Assembly: GCA_963989385.1 (NCBI GenBank)
Contig: OZ022499.1
Location: 54,549,757 to 54,613,756 of the forward strand
DNA length: 64,000 nt
From: Ctena decussata
Lineage: Eukaryota; Mollusca; Bivalvia; Lucinida; Lucinidae
Direction: 5' to 3'
Below the pieces are notes generated by a model that ran no database searches, was not told the origin of the DNA, and saw only the letters and a program-made list of their open reading frames with translations. The position numbers and the translations under genes are program-made. This document shows positions 46,351 to 57,920 of the stretch, one piece after another. Position 1 is the first letter of the stretch, and each line of letters opens with the position of its first letter.

Positions 46351-47622
46351 CATTCTTTAAAGGGGCTTAATTATGCAAGTACATTGACTAAAACTGTAAC
46401 TTGAAGTGTGAAGTGTGCTATTTCTGGCAATACTCAGCAATCATAGAGCCACTCAATTTACGTTGTAGACTTTAGCAATGACTATTATACTCGGTCAAAA
46501 AAGTAACGATGCCAACTATCGGCCATATTTTCAAGGAACTCAGTGCATATTGGAGTTAATTTAGGCTCATGTATGTTTGGGGAGACGTCAAGGAACAAAA
46601 TGCTCAGAAAATTGTCAACTCATAATTTTCCACATTAGAGTTATCTTGCAATATTCGATAGGAGTCAGTTGGAATGCACCTCATTTCTGCCCACGCGCAG
46701 GAATAAATTTTGTATTGCGCAGAAAAGTCCATAATGCAGGAATCTCGAAACACACTTAAAATGTCCAATATCTTATACTCAGGCTTTGCATGGGAGGTTT
46801 AAATTCTTCAAATTCTCAAATTATCTCCCTTTAAATAAAAAATGAAGCGGTTTTCAAGGCATCATTATTACTATACCTGTCCGTCGGTTCAAAAACATTT
46901 TTGTTATGACATTGTTTTTATGGCCAAATGACAAAATTGGAAGAATCGTTACACGCCCGTTGGCCATAACGATTTCGATTTTCTATGGAAATCCCACTGA
47001 ATGTGGCATTTAAACAATCTATGAAGGAATCACAGTACCCTGACTTGTTCAATTTCTCGCATCAGAAACGGTCAAATTTCGATTTCTTTGGCATGCAGCC
47101 TTGCCTATGGCCTTGTTCTAGTGTATTGAGCGCAGAATCTGGGGAATCATTATTCACAAACCAACTTTAAAAACTTTAACTTGAGCAATTTTAATGATGT
47201 TACTCTGTGAAAATGAAAAATTACCCCATTGCATATTCAAACGACACTTGTAGCATGTGTAGTCTTAGGAAACCAAAACGAATAAGTTTGTTCACTAGGC
47301 AAATGAATACTCTTTTGAAATTAGTAAAAACTAAATGTTCATAGTTTCCGCAATTGCCATAGCAATACAAGGAATTTCATGTATAGGAACTTTTATGAGA
47401 TTGTATATATTTCACTATCTCTTTGGTTAATATGTGTTCTGTATGTACACCGAATAAAAATATGTTCGTAACTTTATCATTTTAAGCATAAAAAAGGTCA
47501 TCTTTATTAGTCGGTGTTCAAGCTTTAAACTGCAACCATTCCGCTAAAAATTTAAATCACGTTAGGTAAAGCAGTTACTATTTCTGATATTTTTTCTACA
47601 TTCGGTGGTCCTTTTGGTACAC
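46351..47622. other. Unassigned sequence
   Basis: No gene or repeat recognised. Confidence 0.3.
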
Positions 47623-47845
47623 TAGGGCAGAGTCGGGTAACTTCGGACAGCGGGTAAATTCGGACAGTTGCATACCATTGCAAACAGTGAAAATCCACAT
47701 GAGACTGCTCATAATGAGCCGTCTCATCAGGATTTTCACTGTTTGCCCAGTTAATTTTGTTTTAATTCTAAACAACTGACATATAAAGGAAACACTGTCA
47801 CTGTCCGAATTTACCTGCTGTCCGAATTTACCCGACTTTAACCTA
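47623..47845. mobile_element. MITE, TAGGGCAGAGTCGGGTAA ends, with 67-bp cassette
   Basis: TAGGGCAGAGTCGGGTAACT pairs with the right-end TTTACCCGACTTTAACCTA. Next to it CGGACAGCGGGTAAATTCGG has a partner too. The central palindrome 47680-47746 is the 67-bp cassette. First copy at 20219-20420. Confidence 0.85.
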
Positions 47846-48380
47846 ACATGCAACCAGAAAATCCGTCACGCAGATCTTTCATGCAAGCCCAACTTGTTTG
47901 TAGGGGGCCTAAGTACGCGCAAATGCGTAGACGTACTATGCTGGAAAAAACAGCATTGCTGACTCCAAAACGAAAATTAAACCTTAATTTGTCTAGAAAT
48001 TAGTATCTTTCAAATTAGAATGTATCTAAATTGAACGGATATTGTCAATTGACACACTGATACATTTCACTTTCTGCAGAACTATTTTTGGTTGTTGAAG
48101 AAAGTCGGTCTTAAAAATTTGGGTTCATTTGAACGAGAATACACAAGTACGCTAGCTAGATTTTTCTTCACTAATCGACGTAAAAGCTTTTGATGAAAGG
48201 AATGGTTCTAAATGAAAGCAATTAATTTGTTACTTAACCTTGTAGTTGAGGAATTGCTTGTATATATATGACGTAAGCATAAAAAAGGCGCTGCAGCTGT
48301 ATATATTTTAAGATGGCTGCTTTGTGTCTGAGAGTAACGATCAGACTACTCTTACTACTGATATAAAACAGAAGCCTATA

Positions 48381-48524
48381 AGTATCTATCATGGGTGTGA
48401 GGTGTGGATAGAAAAATCCGTCACGAGGGTCACTGTTCGCCATCACGAGGCTTGCCGAGTGATGCCGAACAGTGATCCCGAGTGACGATTTTTCTATCCA
48501 CACCTCACACCCATGATAGATACT
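48381..48524. mobile_element. 144-bp near-perfect palindrome (MITE)
   Basis: AGTATCTATCATGGGTGTGA, then GGTGTGGATAGAAAAATCCG, is complemented at the right end ending GATAGATACT. The centre is GTTCGCCATCACGAGGC and its complement. Half copy at 22099-22170. Confidence 0.85.
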
Positions 48525-49710
48525 TTTTCTTGCACACCATGTTTTGTTTCAACTTCAGAACTTGTTAGAATGCGTAATTCTAGTGCTTGAGAGGTTTCAA
48601 TTTGATTTTGAAAGAAGGCGCCGCTTTCAACGACCGCCATTCGGCTCTTTACGTAAACGACTGGCGTGCATAAACTGACGTCATTTTTACCGTCTTCGTG
48701 ACGTCATCATCTAAAATGCCAACGTCACCTCACCATAGTGAAGAAACTGCGTACTTGTACTTCTACAGGTGTGAACCAATTTGGTATACACGAGTAATAT
48801 GGGGAAATTACATTATCACTTAATAACTTTTATTATTCTCAATATATTTTTACATCACAAACGGTATCAGAAAGTAAAATTCTTCATCTTTAATATCGTG
48901 TTTTAATTTTGATTCTAGCACTAGTACAAAATGGTCTTTTTTGGGTGATTATCTAGAGGTATATAATTTAATTAAACAAGTAACAAAATCTTCGCAAAAC
49001 AACTAGGGCACACAAATTCGACCGCTTATTTAGAATCAAATTGATACAAAATGTTATGCATCACAAATGGATCCGATAAGAAGAAAGAATATATTTTTAT
49101 CTGATGTAATTGTTATTAGTCTAGCTAAATGATAAAATGGTCTTTTTTCATTATTTGTTCAAATTTTAATTATTGATTTTTGTATTCCGGTCGTTTCCGT
49201 GCGTTTCCGTCAAAACTTCGGCGACAGACGACGCGGCTTTAGGTAATAGCCTTCGGCGAAGATTATATGTATGAAGAGTATGATACACAATTTATGATTG
49301 GATTTTTCAAGTGGCTAAATTATGCAAATGTAGGTTCATCCAGCTTGCTTGAAACTAAAAGGTGAAAGAATATTTTTTTTCTGGTCCAGAGCTGTCCTGT
49401 AATGTAGACCAAAGTTTTCTGATATAAGAATGAAATTGAAGCCGTGCGTCTGAAAAATAATTGATGCAAACATATTCAAAATCAGTCTTTGATCCGGTCT
49501 AATTAGCTTTACATGAAGAGTCGATCGGCGAACTTCTTTTAACTTATGAAATAATTTATATCACTGGTGCCGAATTGAAAGACAATTATCTTATGATTGT
49601 ATAATGCCAATTACTAAATTAATTTCGGTGTGTTTCGAAAGTTATCTTTCACTCAGTAGTTGCTCATTAACGATTGTTTTTGCGAGGCAAAGAGCCACAC
49701 TAAGTATCGC

Positions 49711-49712
<2 letters not shown>

Positions 49713-49748
<36 letters not shown>

Positions 49749-49772
49749 ATTCCATGTCTCTCTCTCTCTCTC
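49713..49772. repeat. (TC)n microsatellite
   Basis: CTCTCTCTCT run interrupted by GTCTCATTCCATG. Confidence 0.9.
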
Positions 49773-50352
49773 CATGTATCTGTTATCATTTGTCTGAATT
49801 CGCCTTAAAACCAGTAGTATGTTAGCAAAACAGTTTTACTACTTCTGTTTATTATGAACTTTATGAAATTGTATTATGTAGTTGCCTTTACATTAACAAA
49901 CTAATAATTTATTTATTGTCATTTTTTTTTCTTTTTTGTTTCTTATTTTTTATTTTTGTAATGTTATTTTTCAGTATCTTTTTTTTTTTCAATTTATTTT
50001 CATTTCTCAATTTCTTTGCAAGGGATGCCTGCTTTGGTACATAAGAAGAACTTTATTTTTGCTTATTTGTTGTTTGGGTTTGAAAATAAACATTCGGCGG
50101 ACTTTAGATGTAGTATAGTTTTCTTCGTAAGAACGAGAAAACTGTATACTTTTGTAGCGTTTTATTATTTTTGTTTGTTGGCTTTTTTTCACAGACGGTC
50201 TTCATGTTAACACGTTTTTGTTTTCTCATATATTTCAACAAGGCTCAAATTCGATTATTACTCTTTGTCGATTTATGTAACTGGGGTATTCATCGTTAAA
50301 TAAACAATATAAATGACACGGCACGCGTCCACAGTACCGTGTCGCAATAAAT

Positions 50353-50587
50353 GAGCCATGACATGACAAAACAAACAAAGTGACATGTGCGACCAGCGAA
50401 GACTCAGATCCGCCTGGACCTTCGCCCATTCTGATTAGTGTCTCCGCTATGCGCTTAAAAGGTAGCTTAGGGTCTAAGCTACCTACATGCCGACAGCGAA
50501 GACTCATCATACTTGGCGGATGCCCAGACTGATCTGGGCCTTCGCTTAGCGCACATGCCACTTTGTATATGATGTTTTGTCGCGGTC
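50353..50587. mobile_element. GAGCC-MITE copy
   Basis: Left GAGCCATGACATGACAAAAC; the right end is eroded (GATGTTTTGTCGCGGTC). Inner arms CAGATCCGCCTGGACCTTCG / GGATGCCCAGACTGATCTG are recognisable. Confidence 0.8.
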
Positions 50588-50854
50588 AAATATATATTGT
50601 CTAAAGACGATGAAGGCAATATGGGAAAAGACCTTTTTCACATTGTTTCAGCCCATGCGCCTAACGCTCAAATAACGCGTCTTATCTCGATAAATGGCGA
50701 GATTTTACAAACATGGGGTAAATGGAACGACTGATAATTTACCTTTTATTTTCTTATTACGACATTGAAATTAATAGTGTGAATGGCTTGAGATTAATAT
50801 ATAATACTCAAAACTATATGTCAGAGCGCGTAGAAAAACAAGAATTCCGCGGAA

Positions 50855-50985
50855 TGCTATGTCGCACCTGCACTGTACAAATTTTAACGCTAGGGTTGAC
50901 GTAAATCTGAACGGACTGACGGACGGAATGACGGACGGAAAACCGGACACCTATATCGCACCTTGCTAAAGCAGGTGCGACAAAA
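50855..50985. repeat. GTCGCACCTGC-ended repeat fragment
   Basis: GTCGCACCTGCACTG on the left and GCAGGTGCGAC on the right form an inverted pair around GACTGACGGACGGAATGACG, the (CCGTC)n-type tract common to other repeats here. Confidence 0.5.
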
Positions 50986-51000
50986 ATCATGAAATAACTG

Positions 51001-51203
51001 ATGATGGATGGATGATTTGTGATTTTACGTCCTGTTGAACAGTATTTCAGTCATATCAAGACGACGGCAGAGTGATTATGAAAGGCTGTGTGCAATGGAA
51101 CCCCTTTTACGGTAGAAACGATTCTCGCCTCAAGCGGGGCTCGAACCCGGGTCCGCTTGATCAATAAGCCAGCGCCTTACCCACTGAGCAACCGGGACTA
51201 CTC
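51001..51203 (-). mobile_element. tRNA-derived SINE (minus) with 11-bp target duplication
   Basis: On the minus strand the head is GTCCCGGTTGCTCAGTGGGT (A box) ... GGACCCGGGTTCGAGCCCCG (B box GGTTCGAGCC). The body contains CATTGCACACAGCCTTTCAT and GATATGACTGAAATACTG; the tail is CATCCATCCATCAT. TGAAATAACTG flanks both sides (50990-51000 and 51204-51214). Same family as 55544-55726. Confidence 0.92.
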
Positions 51204-51310
51204 TGAAATAACTGTATTAAGTTGAAATGAAGGAATCAAAATACAGAATTTTTATCTATTTACTTTGCAATTAAGACATCAAATATAGAACATTTGTTTA
51301 TTACATTGAG

Positions 51311-51540
51311 TAACCCATTTTTGCTCAGTGGAATGTTCTATCCCTGTCAAACGAATGGGTCCATATGTCAGTTAAGGGGTGTCTGGTTTAGTTTATTCTT
51401 ATCATTTTCATAGCAGAAATGCCCATTTGTGTAATGCAAACAGTGTAGAGACTGTTAAGACGCCGTGCTTTCCTGTGCCTGATCTTGGTCTGCACTTTTT
51501 GTCTATGCTCTATATATGGGACGCCAGGCATTAATGGGTA
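51311..51540. mobile_element. MITE, TAACCCATT ends, with 67-bp cassette
   Basis: TAACCCATTTTTGC on the left and GCATTAATGGGTA on the right are inverted. The cassette at 51436-51502 keeps the 67-bp length but is diverged (GCAAACAGTGTAGAG...CTGCACTTTTTGT). Relative: 60545-60773. Confidence 0.75.
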
Positions 51541-51764
51541 TTTTTTTTAATCACCTGGTTACTTTCATATACTCTTCGATTTATTTCTTTATTTCTTAAT
51601 TTATTTTTCCACCGAAGTACAAACTTAAAGAAATCATATTGTTTGTTTGCTTTTTGTTCGGTCGGTTTGAAATTTCACCTACGATAAGAAATAGAGACTC
51701 AAGTAATGAAATAATCCTTTATTCACAATATATAAGTTGTCTTCTATCGTATAGTTTTAGAATA

Positions 51765-51808
51765 ACCCCCTCCCCCCCCCCCCCCCCTCAAAAAAAAAAA
51801 AAAAAAAA
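51765..51808. repeat. Poly-C / poly-A tract
   Basis: A run of about 20 C followed by about 20 A, flanked by AATAACCCCC. Similar C runs occur at 36147-36175 and 62444-62463. Confidence 0.85.
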
Positions 51809-52254
51809 AGTTGAGTAATAAGACTGACTCATGTATTTTACATACCCGGTCTACCGAAATTAGATTTTTCATCAACTGACATATGAAATTCAGTTAAAGC
51901 CATAAAGTTCAAATTTTTAACATGACGGAGATAAGAGTATTTAGCCTTAGGGATTAATTTGACACCTGGGATTATCGCATGTTGTCGTCTAGTTTCGGAG
52001 AACTGCCGAAGGTAATCCGGGGATTCTACCTGTATAGCTGCAAGAAATCAATGGTCAGTATCAAATACGAATATTCTGCCAGATGGACGCAGGTACGTGA
52101 GCTCCTATACAACCAATGCATTGACAGCTCGTGATTTTTTTCCTGTCCTGGGTCAGAACACCAGGGTAAGATAAGATTTTCTATCCCAGGTGAAAAGAAC
52201 GGCATTTTCTATCCGGTGTGCAAGAAATTTATTTCTTTGGTGTCAAGGATCCAT

Positions 52255-52835
52255 TTTTCGCGTCGCAGACGCGTATAATTTCGATAAGTTGTTCCACATG
52301 TCACAAGATTTCATTGGTCAAATAACACGTATGTCAAAATTTAGCCAATAATATTAAAGGTCAAGGAATATTAAATCGTCGTTTTTTCCCGTCGCATGCA
52401 CTGTGAATACCAGCACTCTGTCATATATTAATTCAAAATATTTCTCTTGTTGGTAATTTTACAATTGAAAACAGACGCAGATATTCAAACTTTTTTTTTC
52501 GACGTAGATCTACTTTTGATTTCTACTTTCGGTTTAATACACACAAATAAACAGTGCACCAAGTTGGTAACTACATGTAGTTTGAAATCAGGTAAATTTC
52601 AACATTGACCGCAGTCCATTTTTGAACTCCAAATTGGACAGCCCAATTTTGAGATAGGTCATTGTCGCTACCCAGTGTCAATATTACGGTTGTGGGTGCC
52701 TGCCGACATAGCTGACGTGAGTCATATTCAGGAAATTTATTGTCAACTCTTCAACTAGAGACATATTACAAAACACACTTCCAATTAATCTGCGACGATT
52801 ATCTTTTTTTAAAGATTTTTCTTGTTTGTATAGAT
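52255..52835. repeat. Dispersed repeat, second copy of 19540-20010
   Basis: Same blocks and order as the first copy. Additional sequence at about 52400-52560 is absent from the first copy. Confidence 0.75.
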
Positions 52836-53194
52836 ACAACTCCCGTGTTCTCCGCCATTTTTACAAAGGGTAATAACACTTTTTCCGATTACATGTTTGC
52901 TTACATGCACGACGACGCCCTTAAAAATAAAAAAGAATTTGCTCTCAAGGGAGAGAATCTTTTACTATATAAGTTGACCCCAAAAAGAACGGAAGCAAAA
53001 ATATAAAATGACAGAGTTGCTTCCCCTGAAAAATGTACCTATTCACCTTAAATGAATTCTGCATGAATCTTATCGGTGGCATTTGAAACATTTCTTTTGT
53101 AACAGGCTGTGCGCGTACAAAATCTCCCAGTGTCTTGCAACTTCTATTGCAGTTCCTTTTTATCCAGGGCGTAGATACCTATACGCAAATACCC

Positions 53195-53242
53195 AGGTGC
53201 GTATTGAAATTTTGTCAAATTGACAAAATTTCAACATACACC
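53195..53242. repeat. Near-perfect hairpin
   Basis: AGGTGCGTATTGAAATTTTG followed by TCAA meets its complement TTGACAAAATTTCAA...ATACACCT with almost no loop. Confidence 0.8.
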
Positions 53243-53602
53243 TGCGTATTTTCATGCTGAAATTTTGTTTATTGAGCACGAGTTTTATATTAACTGCCAA
53301 CAGACACGAAAATCTTAAATATCTTCGCGGCTTAACCCTCTATCTTTGCCCTTAATGGGTATAAAACACGATTGTGCGTACTGTGTAATTGCCCCTAGCT
53401 ACGCCCGTGTTTATTATTAAGATTTCTCCGTTTTTGCATTTTCGCGAGAGGCAAACGATTTCTCGTCATTATGCGCATGGAGTTACGGGTATTATCCAAA
53501 TCTAAATACAAATAGATGGCGGACAAAGAAGAGTGACAAAACAATGTTCCAGTACATTTATTATAAGTACCAACCTTGTGTTCGCATCTGCATAATATTT
53601 AA

Positions 53603-53950
53603 TCAAGTCTCCATTAGCTTCCAGGCAAAGGTTGGCATGCTATCTATCAAAGAGATTAGGGTTTCGTGGGTGATGGTGTCCCAATATCGCTCTACTTCTC
53701 TCTTCATATCTTCAACTTTTGCGAGTGCCTTTTGATTAACGGACTCCTTCATTTTCGCCAAATATTTTCAATAGGATTCAGATATGGGCTGTAGCTTGGC
53801 CGATCCAATACTTTTATCCCTTTATTATTATTCTGAAACCACTGTTTTGTATGCTTAGCCATATCTTTTGGATCATTGTCTTGTTGCAATGTCCACTCAT
53901 CTCCATACGACACATGGGCATTTGGAAGAAGGTATGTCTAAAATATCAGT
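53603..53950 (-). pseudogene. Tc1/mariner transposase C-terminal fragment, frameshifted
   Basis: Minus-strand translation from about 53950 reads TYLLPNAHVSYGDEW then TLQQDNDPKDMAKHTKQWF and VLDRPSYSPYLNPIENIW. These are the second catalytic Asp (QDNDPK) and the terminal Glu (NPIENIW) of the DDE domain of Tc1-like transposases, spaced as in the DD34E type. A TGA at 53751-53749 ends this frame. The overlapping frame 53752-53603 (MKESVNQKALAKVEDMKREV..., then WDTITHETLISLIDSMP) continues the usual C-terminus, so one frameshift separates them. The N-terminal DNA-binding domain and first Asp are missing upstream (a stop lies just before TYLL). Inactive fossil; no terminal repeats located. Confidence 0.88.
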
Positions 53951-54496
53951 ATACCGATCACTGGTCAAATTGCTTTCAAACACACACAAGGGAGTGGTCC
54001 CAAGTGATGACACCCCACCCACAAGTGAAACTTGGGACTGTATTTAGATCTCTGGTGGTAACTGAGATATTGTTTAATTTGATAAGATGAAGCTAAAGGA
54101 CTGTGAGATCAGAACTTATTATAGAAAAATATTGTTAGATTGTTTGTCCCTGCTGTAAAGGACAGAGAGATGCTCAGTGACATTGCACAGAATAATGTCT
54201 GGACTCTGGAGTGCATTTTATGACAAAGAATCGTTATAAGTGTTTTCCAAGTACGTCAATCACTCACGCGGCCAGCTGGTCTACGAGAGATAACTGTGGC
54301 TTGCCTAGATAAATCAGCAAAGCAGCATTTGCAAATTAAATAAAAGCGGCATCTGAGCCAGGCAGTTTAAAAGCAACCCTAAACGAACATAAATTGATCC
54401 AGCACATTCTGTCCCTCTTCACTACTACAGATTTGGTGCTCCAAATCATCCAAATCGGTTTTGTATCCGAGCAAACCAGCTGTGCTTCTTTCTCCA

Positions 54497-54719
54497 GGGG
54501 CCGTATTCATAAAACAACTTAAGTGGTTGCTATGCTGTTGCTAAGGCTAAGTTTCTTTGAAGGAGATTCCCTACAACTATGAAATTTGCTCTGGAGGAAC
54601 AGTCTTTGTAAGACTGTTCCTCCAGAGCAAATTTCATAGTTGTAGGGAATCTCCTTTATAGATATTTGGCCTTAGCAACAGCATAGCAACAACTTTAGTA
54701 GCTTTATGAATACGGCCCC
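54497..54719. mobile_element. 223-bp perfect-hairpin MITE, GGGGCCGTAT ends, copy 2
   Basis: Same length and arms as 22558-22780: GGGGCCGTATTCATAAAA, AGGAGATTCCCTACAACTAT, TCTGGAGGAACAGTCTTT and complements. The two copies differ by a handful of substitutions. Confidence 0.9.
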
Positions 54720-55531
54720 AGGTACTCTGGGTTTTCTGCCACATTAAATACAGACTCCGTCGGTTACACTGGCATGACTATTCGTGACTAGCGTATGGTT
54801 GAAAACCAACATTAAACCCTACAAGTTTTTGGGTTGTTTATTTTTTTTTACTAAAGCTGGTCTCGGGGTGTCTGTGTCCAGGCTGTAGCGCTCCTTTTGC
54901 CTTGTGGCATGCAGGAGTCGAGCCTGTATAGTCTGGATCACTCAGCTTCATACCTCCCAAATATACTCGACGGTATGGCCAAACTGAAAGCCTTCCAAGT
55001 CAAGAGTTGATATTTTTTTCCATATTTCGATGCATACACTGTAAATATGCAGGCCCTGGACAAACTGCATAAGTGACTTATGCAGTCTGGCCAAGGCTTG
55101 CACATTTACCTTTTTGAAGTTTTAAAGGCCCATTTACTATCTAGGTAATCTATGCAGGACTTTGATCTGGCACCACTGTGCAAGTGCTATAAGAGGCCTA
55201 ATTGGATCTGATTTGCTTCCCAGTCTTTTGTTCACTGTTAACTGATGAAATGTGATTGGCCCGAGACGGAAACTAAGACACATGGCAAACCTCAATAACA
55301 TGGTTGTGTCGTTTTTTTTTTTGTTGTTTTTTATTGTTGTTGTTGTTTTTTCTCACAAAAATATGTCACTATAACAGGGAATTGTAAGATGTAAGATTCA
55401 CTGACGGCGTGGGTTTATAAAAACCGAGATAAGGGCTTGACCTTACAATTTTCGCAGAACGTCACTGTGACCCAGTTTTCAGCGGAAATCTAAAGTAGTT
55501 TGCTGGCTTCACTGGTAACATCTGAAAGCTG
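54720..55531. other. Unassigned sequence
   Basis: No gene or known repeat. A (TTG)n-like T-rich stretch lies at 55312-55352, and TGCATAAGTGACTTATGCA near 55067-55085 is a short palindrome. Confidence 0.3.
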
Positions 55532-55543
55532 AGGTGTACAAAA

Positions 55544-55726
55544 TAGATGGATGGATGACTTGCGAGTTTGTGTCCTTTTTAACAGTGTTTCAGTCATATC
55601 AGGACGATGGGAAGGTGATAATGAAAGACTGTGTGCAATGGAACCCCATTCACGGTTGAAAAGATTTCCGCCTCTCGTGGGTATCGAACCTGGAACCGCT
55701 TTGCCTACTTAGTTACTGGGGCTCCA
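55544..55726 (-). mobile_element. tRNA-derived SINE (minus) with 12-bp target duplication
   Basis: AGGTGTACAAAA flanks both sides (55532-55543 and 55727-55738). Minus strand: a degenerate head (GCCCCAGTAACTAAGTAGGC, GGTTCCAGGTTCGATACCC), a body with CATTGCACACAGTCTTTCAT and GATATGACTGAAACACTG, and a (CATC)n tail. Second copy of the family at 51001-51203. Confidence 0.9.
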
Positions 55727-55835
55727 AGGTGTACAAAAGATGAGATACAAGGGTAACTTCGGAAACTTGATATGGTGTCGATTCTCACAAAAGTGGGCCA
55801 CTTTCACTGGGTTGTGAGAGGTGACCTAGAGCATT

Positions 55836-56302
55836 GCCCTACGCTGACATACACATTCAGCACAGGCAACGCACATGCAAACGAAACATTCTGACCATAA
55901 AACTCGATTTTTTTTTCATGACCTACTAAATTTCATTTCAAATTATCATTTTTACGGACCCGAGTTTGTTACACAGTGCAAAAATAAAGTCTCTTCACTA
56001 ATGTGTTGTCATGGTCGTTGTACAACGACCATGACAACAAATGGGTAAAGAAACTTATTTTTACGACGACCATGACAACAAATTAGTGAAGAAACTTATT
56101 TTTGCATTGTATTTATACTAGGCGGTATTTGTTCAAAAAAGTGGTAGGCTTACTTTGATATCTAACAAACTGTCGGGTCCGTAAAAATGATAATTTGAAA
56201 TAAATTTTAGTATGTGAAAAAATCAAGTTTGATGGTCAAAAATTTTCCTTGGAATGTACGTTGCCTTCGTTGCCTGTGTTGAATGCCAGACAGTGTGACA
56301 CA
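55836..56302. mobile_element. Inverted-repeat element, ATTCAGCACAGGCAACG ends
   Basis: Arms of ~140 bp: ATTCAGCACAGGCAACG, GACCATAAAACTCGATTTTT, CAAATTATCATTTTTACGGA and CCCGAGTTTGTTA, mirrored near 56165-56300. The centre contains three alternating copies of ACGACCATGACAACAAAT and its complement with AGTGAAGAAACTTATTTTT. Relative at 5724-6139. Confidence 0.85.
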
Positions 56303-56631
56303 GGTCGACTTAAAAATCTGATATACACAAAAGTTACTGGGGCTTAGACTTAGTTTTGTGGGAGGTGGCCTGGAGCAGTTTTGGTACATGCAGTAATGGA
56401 GCTCTATTACTGAAACTAAGATCTAGGGCTGATCTTGAAAAATGTGACATACGAGTAGTGCTGATTCTCCCCGCAGCAGGTCACCCTTATCGTTTCGCAG
56501 TCGAACTGGAGTGATCTGTAATATGCACAGATAAATTTTTAAGCGATCCTAGGCTTATGGATGTTGAGATACCGACCAAACAGCTAACACGAGGTTGATT
56601 TTTCGTAAGTAAATCACTATGATCTGGATTT

Positions 56632-56839
56632 GAGCCGTGACATGAGAAAACCAACAATGTGGCATGTGCGTCCAGCGAAGACTCAGATCAGTCTGGGCAT
56701 CCGCCCAATCTGACCAGTCTTCACTTTGCGTTTTAAGGGTAGTTAAGGGTATAAGCTAGCACCATGCAGATGCCCAGGCTGATCTGAGTCTTTGCTGGAT
56801 GCACATGCCACTTTGTTGGTTTTGTCGCATTCCAGCTTA
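56632..56839. mobile_element. GAGCC-MITE copy, shortened on the right
   Basis: Left GAGCCGTGACATGAGAAAAC; right GTTTTGTCGCATTCCAGCTT (eroded). The right inner arm lacks ~30 bp. Confidence 0.8.
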
Positions 56840-57348
56840 TTTGTGGGAGGTGACATGTAGTGGTTTGGGGGAAGCACTGAGGAAGTTTGAAACATCTAAG
56901 GTTCATGGAGGCTGCAATATTGGACCAGCCTATAAAAGCTTGAGGTTTTAACCAGAGCAAGTCGATGGAAATTTCAATAACCACAAGATTTATCCCATTT
57001 CGCTTTACTTGGAAATCATTCTAAGCCATATGCATATCATTATTATTTTTATGACTCAAGGAAGTCAATTTAAAGAAGTACATGTAGATTTAATCGTGTG
57101 GAAGAGCTATTAGTAAGCAAGGGCATTATTCTGTAGCAAGCAGTACAATATTAAATTTTGGGCACTACTCTGTAGTAAACAGTCAAATAGCGCTAAAATT
57201 CATACTTGTCTGAGGTCTAAAATCCTTTCTAGAATGCAGCTTACAGGATGCAGACAAGCATTTCCTCATAGTAAATCAATGGAAAATTCAGGGACCATAA
57301 CGCTGTAGTGAACTGTCAAATCTGGCTCAAATCCTTTATCTACCACAT
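56840..57348. repeat. CTGTAGT-type decayed repeat
   Basis: TTCTGTAGCAAGCAGT, CTCTGTAGTAAACAGTCAAAT and CGCTGTAGTGAACTGTCAAAT, with GGACCATAACG, recur. A related block is at 58250-58290. No gene. Confidence 0.45.
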
Positions 57349-57571
57349 GAGCCGCGATACGACAAAACCAACAATGTGGTTGTGCGCCCAGCACAGACTC
57401 AGATCAGCCTGGGCATCCTCCCAGTCTTCGCTGTCCGCATGGAAGTAGCTTAGACCCTTAGCTACCCTTTGAGCACTTAACGAAGTCTTGTCAAACAGAG
57501 CGGATGCCCAGGCTGATCTGAGTCTGCACTGGGTGCACAACCACTTTGTTGATTTTCTCGTGTCGTGGCTC
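57349..57571. mobile_element. GAGCC-MITE copy
   Basis: Ends GAGCCGCGATACGACAAAAC and GATTTTCTCGTGTCGTGGCT plus C. Flanks CAT/ATA. Confidence 0.9.
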
Positions 57572-57684
57572 ATATCAGTATTGTGTATACATTAAATTTT
57601 AAAGAACTATGCTACACAGTACTCCATAAAAAGGAGGGATTTCGAGGATAATTCTGAGATATTTTTCATTATGTATGAAAACAT

Positions 57685-57920
57685 GAGCCGCGACGCGAGA
57701 AAACCAACAATGTGGTCGTGCGTCCAGCACAGACTCAGATCGGCCTGGGCATCCGCCCAGTCTGATCAGACTCTTCGCTTAGTGCTTAAAGGGTAGCTAA
57801 GGGTCTAAGCTACCTTCATGCGGACAGCAAAGACTCTGATCAGACTGGGTGGATGCCCAGGCTGATCTGAGTCTGCGCTGTCCGCACAACCACATTGTTG
57901 GTTTTGTCATATCGCAGCTC
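57685..57920. mobile_element. GAGCC-MITE copy, well preserved
   Basis: Ends GAGCCGCGACGCGAGAAAAC and GTTTTGTCATATCGCAGCTC; inner arms GATCAGACTGGGTGGATGCC / GGCATCCGCCCAGTCTGATC. It lies only 113 bp from the previous copy. Confidence 0.92.

Larger units (their letters stand above)
47846..50352. other. Mostly unassigned, with a palindrome and (TC)n
   Basis: Contains the palindrome at 48381-48524 and a TC microsatellite (49713-49772). Near 48650-48720 the sequence TTTACGTAAACGACTGG and repeated TGACGTCA words recall 17515-17560. No gene was found; the T-rich stretch 49920-50000 has only chance open frames. Confidence 0.35.
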
